From the NCBI RefSeq assembly GCF_000003815.2, contig NC_049993.1, forward strand, positions 19,123,156 to 19,187,155: a DNA stretch of 64,000 nt. Direction: 5' to 3'. The notes under the pieces were generated by a model, which ran no database searches, had not been told where the DNA came from, and saw only the letters and a list, made by a program, of their open reading frames with translations. Shown one piece after another: positions 25,480 to 37,370 of this stretch. Position 1 is the first letter of the stretch. Each line of letters starts with the position of its first letter. Source of the stretch: Branchiostoma floridae (lineage: Eukaryota; Chordata; Leptocardii; Amphioxiformes; Branchiostomatidae). A program made the position numbers and the translations under genes.

Positions 25480-25739
25480 CTGTGTCAGTGTGCCCTTCAA
25501 CTCTGCACTGACTGAGGTGGTTGGACTACTTGAGGTTATTTTTATACCCTGGGGTTCAGGTAACACCGCCTATTGTCTTACATGCCCACATGTGATACCT
25601 GAGACGTGTCAGCCATGTGGGCATGATGTGATTCACTTAAACTGTTGGCAGGGCTCGAAATTGTATTCACAGTAAATAGAATATAATCGTTGCTAGTACT
25701 GTGGCACTACACATGTGCGGGGCGACATTCGTTGAACCC

Positions 25740-26080
25740 AGTAAACCATGGTGTAAACATATCGGCTAACGAGTTGTTTTAAAATTTTGTTGTGGCAAGT
25801 CTCAATGGAGTTCAACAACAAACGTCCCACCCAAGTCAGAGGTAAGGTAACCCATGGCCTTTCAGTGCCGGGTTTCTACTTCCACGAGTACACAAAAGGC
25901 TGTTATCATAGGTATGACTCAAAGGAATGCAGAACTTTTGCTGGTTAGGGAAAAACAGGCAGGTCTCTACCCAAGCAGGTTCACAGCTGTGGAGTCTCAG
26001 ACATCTAGGTGAGAGTCAAGCCTTATATGTGGATAATCCATGTAAGACTGCGACAATTGCCCGGGACATTCAGGTGAGAT
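25740..26080 (+). repeat. Unit 2 duplicon flank with minisatellite remnant
   Basis: The stretch from TATCGGCTAACGAGTTGT through CAGTGCCGGGTTTCTACTT to CTCTACCCAAGCAGGTTCACAG closely follows 38675-38940 of unit 3. It then runs into two to three diverged copies of the 30-bp repeat (25996-26080). It shows that units 2 and 3 are segmental duplicates upstream of the coding region too. Confidence 0.8.
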
Positions 26081-26442
26081 ATACATGTAGACATATCTGT
26101 ATGTCCCCACACTGTTTACAAAGGGTGAGCTTATAATAGGACTTGAAATGGCCTGCACGTCTACATTTTGAAGGTTAATCAAACATGTCAAAAAGGCACA
26201 GTGTCACGTATGTTCATGTCAATTAATTTATTTCACTGATTCATGGTGCCGAGGGAATCCATGAAATCAATTCAGAAAAAGGAAAAATATTCTATATTTT
26301 GTTATGCAAAGTCAGTATGTACACCAAAACAATTAAAAGGCTTCCTTGGGTAAGTAAACGTGCACTGAAAGATACGACTAAGTCCTAGAGTAACATATCT
26401 TTTCTCCTTTCAGTAAAGGCATCAGGATACTAAAGAGGAAAA

Positions 26443-28689
26443 ATGTCTGACATGAACATGACCAGTCTGACAAACAAGCTACAGAACTTGGAGCTGTGCC
26501 TCAAGAGTCAACATGGAGAAGAAGTCGGGTATGGACGGGCTCTGAGAGAAGCTATTATTAGAAAGGATCTCTCCTTGGAGGTAGAAGTGCTGAAAAGTCT
26601 TGGAGACCTGCATCTTCAGAAAGCCAAGCTCAGTAAAGATGCAGCAGAGTTTGACAAGGCTGCTGCCCTGTATGCTGCTGCCCTACTGCGCTGCACAGAT
26701 CCAGACATGGGAGAAACACTGGAACATCGTATCGGCTACATGGAGAAACTCTCCAGACAACTGCTGCAGGGGTACAGTCCACACTTCCGGTGGTTGTTAC
26801 CAGACTACTGGGGTCCTCATGATAGCAATGTCTTAAGGGTGGCAGAAACTTGTGAAAAACTGGACAGAACAGTTGGCAAACCCGGGTACTCTGTTGAGGA
26901 GTCTTACACAGAAATGCTAGTGACAGCAGTTAGGAACAGTGACATGTTCTTGGAACTTGAAGTGCTAAAATCACTCGGTGATCTCTACCTTCAGAAGGGC
27001 AAGGCAACCTCTGATTTATCCCAGTTCTCCAAGGCAGCTGCCATGTATAACAAGGCTCTGACAACATGTGGGGATCCTGAGACAAAACTGACTCTGGAAC
27101 ATCGCATCAGATACATGGACAAGCTAACAGAAGCATTTAAAAAGGTAAAGATACTTGGCAATTGTACAGGGAACAAGTTACAATGAAAGGTGTTTGTTAA
27201 AATATAGTGAAAAAAAGTGTGTCTAGTATGTAAACAATAAACCTATCAATAATGCTCATTCACATTGTGTAAGATATCATCAAACAAGATATCATGCTAT
27301 TATTTTACGAGGGTGCACAACCATATAATCAATAGTATGAAGTGTTATTGATATCCACCAATTTTCAAAGCATTGTGGTCATTACTTTTCAGTTGACATC
27401 CTTTTAAAATCATTAGGTCACATTGTGTCAAGAAAAACAAGCCTTAGGGTAAACTGTGATCAGAGCTGTGTGGGTTGTGTTTCTCATCCCTTGAAATGTA
27501 CAAAGCTAATTAAAAGACGATTTGCCAAAACCTGCAAAGTATTGAGCACATTATGATCATTCTAAATTTGATGAACATTCACAAAAAAATGCTCTATACT
27601 TTCCACTTATAATCATGCCCAAAATGTCATGCAGTGATGTATGATGTATTTTGTACAAAGTATTTCTGAGTGAGGCCACACACCTATTGATCATCCCTCA
27701 TAAATACACAGTATATATATACATGACATTGTACAGTCAACTATTCTTCATCATATTATAGACCACTGCAATGAATGCATGCACCATGACCTAATAAAGA
27801 GTGTATTAATCTACTGTATATTGACAAATGTGATATGCACATGAATTATGCAGAAACCGAAATCAAGAGAAAGAAGACCAGGTGCAGGAGCTGACAACAC
27901 TCAGGACCAACATCTCCATGCAGACACAACAAGGTGGGAAACTTTTAGTTAATTTACAGTACTTCCAGCATTGCAAACTATGATCATGACAAAGAAACAA
28001 GCTGAATCCACAGTTACATTAACTGTCAAACAGATTATGCAATTATAATAGCCAACTAAATGTAACTGATTTTCTTAAGATTATTATAACGCTATTCAGT
28101 ATACTTGAATGTTGTCTATTTCTTCACGATAACAAAATAACTGCAGTGAAACAGGATTTGTGCAATTTTGTTGTTTCACAGCACAACAGCAGAATTAGGC
28201 ATGACCAGTGTTGCAGCTGGAACTATTGACAAGAAAAACACAGATAGGTAAGTTACATCAAATAATTAAATCACACAGTCAATATACCAAAAACAACTCC
28301 TGGCATTTCGTGCACATGTACAAGGTACATGTAAATGAGTATGAGAAGAAGCGTTTTTGCCATGTACTTTTAGTATGTGTGTGTGACAGTGTGTGTGTGT
28401 GTGTTTGTGTGTGTGTGTGGGGGGGTGTCACGATGGGACGTCGTGACTGATATAAGAAGCAGATTATCACGAGGGGACATCGTGACTTATAATAAGAACC
28501 AGATGTACGACAGGAGGTCGAGGAAATAGCCGCGTTATAGGCGGGGTCAGTCAAGAGAGACCTCAGAGGAAGGTCACAGAGAGAGGAGCTGGAGAATAAA
28601 GTACACCTCACTACAAGTTCAGTGTCTCCGGTTCATTTTTACTTACTACCGGATTACCGTGAGCCGGACATGTGTGTGTTTGTGTGCGT

Positions 28690-28721
<32 letters not shown>

Positions 28722-31700
28722 TTGTGTATGTGTGTGTGACTGTGTGTGTGTGTGTGACTGTGTGTGTGTGTGTGACAGTGTGTGTGTGTGTGTGTGTGTG
28801 CGCAAAACATGTGGAATATGATAACAATTTCATACATGTTGGCGGTATTGTGCCTTACACAGTCAGTTATTGACTTTTTTGTAATGCATATGCCGATCTT
28901 TAAGTTTTACACGCATTTTTTGTTAATTGTCAACTTGATGTTTGACAAATTTTCATGCATTCAATCAAATGACTATTTATGCGCCATGCAGAAACGCAAA
29001 GTCACTAACAATGGAGTGAATGAGATTACCGGTCTGGGGTTTGGGAATTCCGTGCAATTGACCAAAGTGTGCATTAATATTTTTTGCAATTAACTGGGTT
29101 CTACTAAATTAAATGACAATTTCTTTTCAAGGCAATACCAAGACCACCTTATGGAGGGTGAATCCTCCCTTGCCAGGGCAGACCTGGACTCAGCAGAGCA
29201 GCACTTTGCAGCTGCACTCAAAATGGTACATGTCAGAGGTAAGGAAGAAACTTTGCCTAATGCTTGCAAAAGTTTTGTATCCTAGATAGTTCAACTGACA
29301 GTCATAATGATGTATTCTATAAAATGTTCAACACTTGCTCAATGTATGTATGTGTTGGTGCCCAATATTAGCTAAGCTGCCTGGGTTTGCATTGTATTGC
29401 ATGTCTGCAATCTTAATATTAATTGAAAATGATTAAATTAAATTAGATTAAATGAAAAATGATGGAAATCACAGCCTACTTGCAAGATTACAATACAACT
29501 GTACAATTAAGGGTTTAATTAATGAGCCGCTCGGAGGTCATTATGGACTGTCATAACGCCTGGTCCTTTGCTGTAACCTCGTTGGCCTTAGTAAAGGACC
29601 AGACATTATGACACCATATACACTGAGGTACAGCTCATTAAAGTTATTATCATAAAGCCTACCCAAACTGATAGACATATTGTCCTCTATGATTGTTATG
29701 CAAAATTAATGCCATGTCTTTTGCTCTTTTTTTTTGCGATAAACTTGAATTTCGCTTCTTGGCATAAACTCCGGCCGTCGAGCGATCCTAACTAGGGAGA
29801 TATAGGGAATACCCTGTGTTGTCATTCTATCTCACCCTATATTACTATATATTCTTTTGTACTGCATTCATGATCATTCCACTCTGCTGGGTGTTTTTCT
29901 GATTGGTCAATGTTCTGTGAGCTCTCATTCTGATTGTGTCCGGTTTTTCAAAAAGTTTTTCAAAAATTTTTGACACCTGAAAAGTCATTAATTGCTTGCA
30001 GCAATTCTATGTGATACGGCGTCGAAACCAATATGAAATGGGGCCTTCTGATTGATTGACGTCGTCTGGCTATATGATATTCAATGCACATTGACCAGTC
30101 ACTTTACTGTGTTTAAAACATATACATGGATAATGTAGGTAACAACTAAGAAGTACAACACCTTCAGCTACATGTACCATAATCAATTAATTAGTAGTAC
30201 TAGTATTATCCAGTACTAGAAGAGGTGATATGACATTCGACAAACAACAAGTTCCTCCTCCCCAGACCCCACAGCCCAGCAGTACCAGAGAGAGGTGGAC
30301 CCCCTGTGCAAGTTGGGGGATGTCTACAGTAAGCGAGGTCAGCAGACAGGAGACGGGGGAGACTTTGTCAAAGCAGCAGCACTCTACAATGCAGCAATAG
30401 CCAGGTCAGAGGATCAGTTCCTCAATGGAAACATAGAAATAGACATGAAAGAAATAGAGAATATTTTCAAAAAATGTATCTTTAACTTGGATATTCATAG
30501 CAATGTGAGCCAAGATGACACAGAAAACCACAAGAAACAGCTGAAGGAGATGCGGGACCAGATCAAGCTGGAGATGGAAACCATTGACCAGCAGCTGGAT
30601 CCCTATATACATGATGAGGATGACCCATGTGTCAAAGAGATAGAGGCAAAACGAGCTCAGGCTGTCAGACAGTTGTTTGACAACATTGCACAACAAAGAA
30701 AGGAGTTCATCAGCCTGCTTGTAGAAGAGTGTATTGGGTTAATGAGTCCCCCTCCCTGTAAGTATGCCCTGATAGGTTTGGGTTCACAGGCCACAGGACT
30801 GGTAACTCCATATTCAGACCTTGAGTTTGCCATCTTGGTAGAAGAAGAAAGTGAAGAATGTCTTGTGTATTTCCGTAAGCTCACTCACTATCTACACCTC
30901 AAGGTGGTCAACCTGGGGGAAACCATTCTCCCAGCACTGGGAATAAAATCTCTAAATGACTTCTACTCTAATAATCCACTTGACAACTGGTACTATGACT
31001 CTGTTACACCACGTGGGTTTGCATTTGATGGTTCTATGCCAAAGGCAAGCAAAACTCCACTGGGCAGGCAGGGAACTATGGATGAACTACCCAGTGAACT
31101 CATTTGCACCCCAGAAAACATGGTTTCTAAACTACAACAGGATGCCACATTATACCTGAAGGAAGGATATCACCTTGCCAGTATCTTGAGAAATCCGTGC
31201 CTGATAGTAGGGGACAGGGATTTGACTGACATATACATGAAAGTCACAGAAAAGATACTGCAAGCTGATGGGGGTAAAATGGCTCTACAACTGGCACAGG
31301 ACACACTGAAAGACAATTTGGAAAGGATAGGCAATGAGGAAATAATTATCACAGCAAGGCTGACTGATGTAAAGAAAGAAATCTATCGCTTCCCAGCTGT
31401 AGCAGTGGACTGCTTGGCATTGTCTTCAGGGATTGTGCCTACTACCATTTGGGAGACAATAGAAGAAATGGAAAACCAAGAAGTGATCAGTCCCAACAAT
31501 GCACACCACCTGACAGTGCTTACCAGCATCTCAGCAGAACTCAGGCTCAGAACCTACATTGCAAATGGTGGACAGAAGGAAAACCTGTCAGCTTTGGCCT
31601 CAATGGAAACAGCACATATACAGCATGGACAGGGCTCGTCCCTACAGACCGCAGATAAAGGACAAAGAAGTGCATTCAATTTAATACCAGCTTCAGTGGA

Positions 31701-33906
31701 AACAGCACATGTCCAGCATGGACAGGACTCATCCATACAGACTACAGATGAAGAACAAAGAAGGACTTTAAAAATTCCAGTTTTTCATGTACAAAATGAA
31801 CGACAGCTTTTCAGGTACTATTATACAGCAGTTATCCTGAGAAGTGTTCTGCAGGAATGGTCTGAAAAGGAGTCTATGTTTTATCCATTCCCTGATTTCT
31901 ACAACAATTCCCCATTGGTACAAGGAATATTGTATGATCTGGTATACAAAGATGAGCAGGCTCTCAGCTGCTATCATGAGGCCCTGGGGGAATATGATGG
32001 AACTGAAAAAGAGAAAATGCAGCTGCTAGATCTCATTGGATATGCTTATAACAGGATGGGTGATTACAGAAATGGAATCAGCTACTGTGAACAGGCTCTG
32101 AAGATGTGCAGGAGCATCTATGGTCATGGTGCAGCACATCTGGACATTGCTAGGTTACTCAATTCCATAGGATCAGCCTGGAGTCAGCTGGGTGACAACA
32201 AGAAATCAATTAGCTACCATGAACAGGCATTGCAGATGTATAAGAGTTTGTATGATCAGGATGAGGAAAATCCTCACATTGCCGCCTCACTTGACAGCCT
32301 GGGGTCAGCTTGGGAACGCCTGGGTGATTACAGAAAGTCACTCCACTACCAAGAACAGGCACTGCAGATGAACAGGAGTATCTATGGTCAGAGGACAGCA
32401 AGTCCTGACATTTCAAACTCACTTTACAAACTGGGGATATCCTGGAGTCACCTGGGTGATCACAACAAAGCTATCAGCTACCATGAACAGGCACTGCAGA
32501 TGCTCTGGGGTATCTATGGTCATAATACAGTACAACCTGACATTGTCAGATCACTCATCAGCTTGGGGGAGGAATGGAGTGACCTGGGTGATTATAGGAA
32601 ATCAATCAGTTATAATGAACAGGCACTGCAGATGAACAGAAGTATCTATGGTCAGGGTGCACCACACGCTCACACTGGATCATCCCTCAACAACCTGGGC
32701 TTAGCCTGGAGTAATCTGGGAGATCACAGGAAAGCTATCAGGTACCATGAACAGGCACTGCAGATGTACAGGAGTATCCATGGTCAAAGTACAGCACATC
32801 CTGATATTGCTGGGGCACTAAACAGTCTGGGGTCTGCCTGGAGTAACATGGGTGATCACAGGATAGCAATCAGCTACCTTGAAGAGGCACTGCAGATGTT
32901 CAGAAATATTTATGATCACACTTCAGCACATCCTAATATTGCCACCTCATTTAACAACCTGGGGGTAGCCTGGCAACGTCTGGGTGAATACAAGAGAGCA
33001 ATCAGATATCACGAGCAAGCACTGCAGATGCGGAGGAGTATCTATGGAAAGACAGCACCACATCCTGACATTGCCATCTCACTTAACAACCTGGGGTCAG
33101 CCTGGGATGAGCTGGGTGATAACAGAGAAGCAATCAGTTACTGTGAACAGGCACTGCAAATGGACATCTATATCTATGGCCAGGGTACAGCACATCCTGA
33201 CACTGCCAGATCACTTAACAACCTGGGGTCAGCCTGGAGTCACCTGGGTGATTACAAGAAAGCCATCAACTACCATGAACAGGCACTGCAGATGAAAAGG
33301 AGTATCTATGAACAGAGCAAAGAACATCCTGACATTGCTACCTCACTGAGGAAACTGGGGGAGGCATGGCACCACCTGGGTGATTACAGGAAAGCTATCA
33401 GCTACCATGAACAGGACCTGCAGATGTGCAAGAGTATCTATGGTCACAGTACAGCACATCCTCTCATTGCCTCCTCACTCAACAACCTGGGGGTAGCCTG
33501 GCGCCACCTGGATGATTACAGGAAAGCAGTCAGTTTCCTTGAGCAGGCACTGGAAATGTACAGGAGTATCTATGGTCAGAGTACAGCACATCCTCAAATT
33601 GCCATGTCATTCAGCAATGTGGGGACAGCCTGTCATCATATGGGTGATTACAAGAAAGCAATTAGCTACCACAAACAGGCACTGCAAATGTGCATGGGTA
33701 TCTATGGTCAGAGCAAGGTAACAGCAATTTCTATCACTGCTGCTTCACTCAATAACCTGGGGATGACCTGGTACTACCTTGGAGACCACAGGACAGCACT
33801 CAGTCTCTGCCTACAAGCCTTGGTAGTGGCAAGACAGATTTACCCCCAGGACAGTCATCCATTAATAATACAAATTAAAAAGGACATTGCCTTTATGAGC
33901 AGTTAA
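26443..33906 (+). CDS. NTase-like and TPR repeat protein, copy 2
   Basis: Five coding exons in phase: 26443-27144, 27854-27933, 28182-28247, 29132-29238, 30266-33906; 1531 codons. The ATG ([12 protein letters not shown]) follows a TTCTCCTTTCAG acceptor at about 26414, so a non-coding first exon is likely. Exon 1 encodes repeated helical segments ([26 protein letters not shown]). The last exon holds the NTase signature (G-S at 30781-30786, ten residues, D-L-E at 30817-30825), a variable linker with an internal duplication (31595-31770), and 14 tandem 44-residue TPRs (about 32047-33850). No signal peptide. Identity to copies 1 and 3 is high in the NTase half and lower in the TPRs. It is a probable cytosolic protein with TPR-mediated binding; substrate and partner are unknown. 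AATAAA lies at 34078. Confidence 0.9.
28371..28425. repeat. (TG)n microsatellite
   Basis: TG tract directly left of the putative solo LTR, in intron 3 of NTase-TPR gene 2. Confidence 0.9.
28426..28670. mobile_element. Putative solo LTR
   Basis: The 245-bp block starts TGTCACGATGGGACG and ends GAGCCGGACA, so it has TG...CA termini. It contains a GATATAAG box and an AATAAAG signal, as an LTR retrotransposon terminal repeat would. It has landed inside a TG microsatellite, which now flanks it on both sides and hides any target duplication. No internal coding region is present. Confidence 0.6.
28671..28802. repeat. (TG)n microsatellite
   Basis: TG tract on the right side of the putative LTR. Open frames on both strands here are repeat by-products. 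Confidence 0.93.
29512..29645. mobile_element. Small inverted-repeat element
   Basis: Inverted ends TTAATGAGC / GCTCATTAA and an inner inverted pair CTGGTCCTTT / AAAGGACCAG. About 134 bp, no coding frame, in intron 4 of NTase-TPR gene 2. Confidence 0.5.
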
Positions 33907-34077
33907 AGCACATTTAAAAAAAATATGAATTGTGGAACAGATGATAAACCAAATAGTGAGAGTAAGTGTGTTTACTAAGTAAATTAGAATCTCCCTGATA
34001 AGTAATCTGATACATTTAGACTTTTCCTTTTCGTACAAGTATATACTGTTTGGTACAATCAGAAAGTAATTTACATG

Positions 34078-34083
34078 AATAAA
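34078..34083 (+). terminator. Poly(A) signal of NTase-TPR gene 2
   Basis: AATAAA about 170 bases after the TAA stop; another lies at 34317-34322. Confidence 0.5.
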
Positions 34084-34488
34084 AATATCAACACATGACA
34101 CCAAAAGCTAAAGAAGGGGCACTGTTTTATGCCATTTGCCATTGTAACTTTGTTTGCATATAATCTGTGTAAATGTTATAGCAAAAAATACAAAATACAT
34201 TGTATAAACATATAATACAGATCCTGTGCATTCTTGTCATTAAATGAGAAAATTTCATAATTTGGTTGATAAGGTTGATGATCACATGTCTACTAGACAA
34301 TTTGAACTGGGTGGACAATAAAAGCATATTAGTTAAGGAATTAATCAAAAAGTCAACAAGAGCTGCAACTTTAATTGATTCTTCTGAAAACATATAGGTT
34401 TAAGTGTACCCAAACGCTAAAGAAAGGCAAAATCAGTTTTGTTCATCTTAATTTCACGGCTGTGCAAGTTTAATTTTTCTACTAGTTA

Positions 34489-35545
34489 TTACCTCCATGA
34501 AATGTCATGGAGGTTATATTTTACCCAGCGTTTGTGTGTGTGTGTGTCTGTCTGTCTGTCTGTCAACAAGATAACTCAAGAACGGCTGCATGGATTGGTT
34601 TCATACTTGGTGTGTTGGTGGGGTTTGATGAAAGCTGGAAGTGATTAGATTTTGGGCCCCCTAGCGGCTTCCCTTGGTACTGCAGCGCAACTTCCGGTTT
34701 TGCTATCTAGTGTTTTGAACACGCTATGGTCACGATTTTGGAGTGTTAGATAGCTCTTGTGCTCAGGAATAAGTGACATAAGTTTTGGCCCCCTACCGAC
34801 TAGGTTTGGGATAGCAGGGGCATTTTTGTCAAAAACTTCTGAAGAGGATAACTCAAGAAGGGAACAATGGATTTTCATGATTTTTGGCATGTAGGTACCT
34901 TAGACAAAGTTGTACAAGATAAGATACTAATTATGCAAAATAGGAGTACATTTGCATAATTAATGAGAATATTCTATCATAGCAGTTTTTTCGATGTATC
35001 TCTTGTCCCGGACATGATATAGTCTTGACATTTGGGTGGTAGATAGCTTTCAGTGTCATGACAAAGTGGCGCAGATTTCAGCTCCCTAACATGTAATTTC
35101 GGAACTGCAGGGGCGTTTTTGTCAAGACATTCCAAAGAGGATAACTGCAGAAAGGATTGACGGATTGGCATCATTTTAGGGGTGCAGGTAGCTTAAGCAA
35201 AGGTGTTCATAATGATATACATGTTATGCAAATGAGGACCTTATTTGCATCATTAATGAAGAAATTGTATAATACCATTATTAGCAATATCTGGACTTCA
35301 ATAAATGTAACTTATTAATTATGATAGATGGAATATAAGCAGATACCAAATATGGTAATGAGGAACTTATTTGCATAATTTATGTAAAAATTGCAAAGCC
35401 GCTTTATGTCGAATGATTGGAATTTTACACTTGTGACATGTGTACGTTAGTCAATGATGAAAAACACCACGCATGAATTATGTTGATGTATTAGTCAATT
35501 GCATGAAATTTACAAAAGCTCTAAATTTTCATGGAGGTATGAGGT
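34489..35545. mobile_element. Non-autonomous element with ACCTCCATGAAA ends
   Basis: The left end ACCTCCATGAAATGTCATGG is itself a hairpin. The right end TTTTCATGGAGGT is its inverse. The interior repeats blocks such as AAGATAACTCAAGAA.GG and TTTGCATAATTAATGA, and carries a short TG/TCTG tract. There is no transposase frame. Total about 1.05 kb. Confidence 0.6.
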
Positions 35546-36218
35546 CGCCGAACTCTAGTTTCCTAAAACAGATTGTCATTTCAATGTGTAGCTGAGATAT
35601 TTTACAGATCTCTGCAATGTTGACAACATTGCTTTTTAAAAGTCCTGGATACCTCTTTCTGTCAGCAACAGTAGATGTCAAGTTTTTTTGCTGTTTGAGC
35701 TCTAACAAGACTGCAAGCCCATGGTGTAGGGCATGCAATTTGATGGGTTAGATTGTGGACAATTTTGAATTCATGATCTGTATGCTGTGCTATATTGAGT
35801 GCTACATGTAAATTTGATTCGATGTTATCTACATGGCAAGTCTACCACAATGTTCTAGTATATGGATACAGATGTCGGCAAGCTATGTAACCTAATTGTC
35901 ATGGTGTAAACATCGTTGACCTTACAAGATGTCAGACACCTTCCAAAAGGTACTCTAAAACAAATCGATGGATGGCTTCATAAGTTAACTTAATGAAATA
36001 AATGCTGCAAAGCTTTCGAACAAAGGCTTGTTATGTTCTTTTTTTGTTAAGTTTCAAGCAAAGCAAGGTTGGAATGATGCATCGTCAGATTCTTCTTCTT
36101 CATTATTACCCTTCAACTACCAAACGAGGGCATTGCTGAGATGGCGGGCGTGCGAATTAGGGAAAGAGGAATAGACAGTTAGGAAGACAAGTTGAAGCTC
36201 AAGGAATCAAGTTGAAGA
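35546..36218. other. No gene recognised; unit 2 3' flank
   Basis: Nothing exon-like recognised on either strand before the MTREX exon 21 remnant. Confidence 0.4.
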
Positions 36219-36350
36219 TGTTCTCACCTTTTCTTGAGAGATTAAGACACGGGGAAAAGCCAAAAGCCACTGGTGAGCAACATCGTTGAAGACTCCATTA
36301 AACTTCATCTCTGAGACTCAGTAGGGAGCAGCTTGTCAGCACTGAGGGGG
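36219..36350 (-). pseudogene. Decayed copy of MTREX exon 21
   Basis: Plus-strand text TCTCACCTTTTCTTGAGAGA, AAAGCCACTGGTGAGCA, GAAGACTCCATTAAACTTCA and CAGCTTGTCAGCACTGAGG tracks the real exon 21 (48822-48927) with indels that destroy the frame. It lies about 2.3 kb after NTase-TPR gene 2, matching the 2.2 kb between gene 3 and real exon 21. It is therefore the right-hand anchor of duplicated unit 2. Confidence 0.8.
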
Positions 36351-36407
36351 GGAAATCAGATCTTAGTCAGAGGAAAATCAGCCAGGAGTAATGATCTCTA
36401 TATTATG

Positions 36408-36650
36408 CACACACACACACAAACACACACACAATGCACACACACACACGCACGCACACAATCACAGTCACATGGTCACGGACATGCAATCTCACATTCT
36501 CATAGACACACACAAAACCACACACAAACACACACACATCAATTTCACATTCTCATATACACATGGCAGACACACACACACATACACACATGCGTGCACG
36601 GGAACACACACAGGAACACACACACACACACAGGAACACACAGACATGAG
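36408..36650. repeat. (CA)n microsatellite
   Basis: Interrupted CA tract with GGAACACACA sub-repeats. Overlapping frames are by-products. Confidence 0.93.
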
Positions 36651-37370
36651 CAGACAGTCTTTGTATTCAGACAACACAAGAAAGACTAAGAGCCCTGCGT
36701 GCTGGTAATTCAACATCGTAATGTTTTTATTGTTAATGACAATGTCTTCTTTTCATGACAATTGTTGCCATTGCCTTACACATTCTGTTTTAACAGAATC
36801 TGATATAAAAGCAAAGTCTAAGGTTTAATAACAAAGAAAAGATAAACTGGGTCTCACAGAAACACTCACTGATATAAAAGTTTCTGGAAGATATTGAACT
36901 GAAATAGCCCAAATGTTAACTTTCTGGGTATGAACAAAATGTTTCACTTCTGATAGCTTCTGATATAACCAAAAGTCAACAACAAACCTCTGTGTCTATC
37001 AGAGTGACTGAACTGTACTGAGTCTTACATCAACTGTGTCATAATATTAGTTACATGTACATCTTAGAAAAGGTACCATGGTGATAGCTGGGTTGTGTCA
37101 AATATTTGTTCAAATATCGTATGTGACTTTATCTATAATTTCAAAACGCCTAGTGTCTCCATGGCCATTCAAGCTATGACAAAAGTATTAAGAAAGACTC
37201 GATATCATACAGGGAAGCATCAAAATCACTGCTGGCATGTCAAACTTGTCATATTGATTTTCTAGTTATTATATAAGGACTGCAGTTTTTCACAACTAAA
37301 AACATACAAGTTAAATTCGGGTGGCATAAGATAATACAGCTACATCAACATGTCATACACAGTGCGATGT

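Noticed and set aside
34439-34648. 69-residue frame with CVCVSVCLSVNKITQERLHG
   Set aside because: It lies in the non-autonomous ACCTCCATGAAA element and its TG/TCTG tract.
13697-36650. TG tract 2.5 kb after gene 1 and CA tract 2.5 kb after gene 2 as a duplicated feature of the units
   Set aside because: They are opposite in strand sense and lack shared flanking sequence, so the equal spacing is probably chance.
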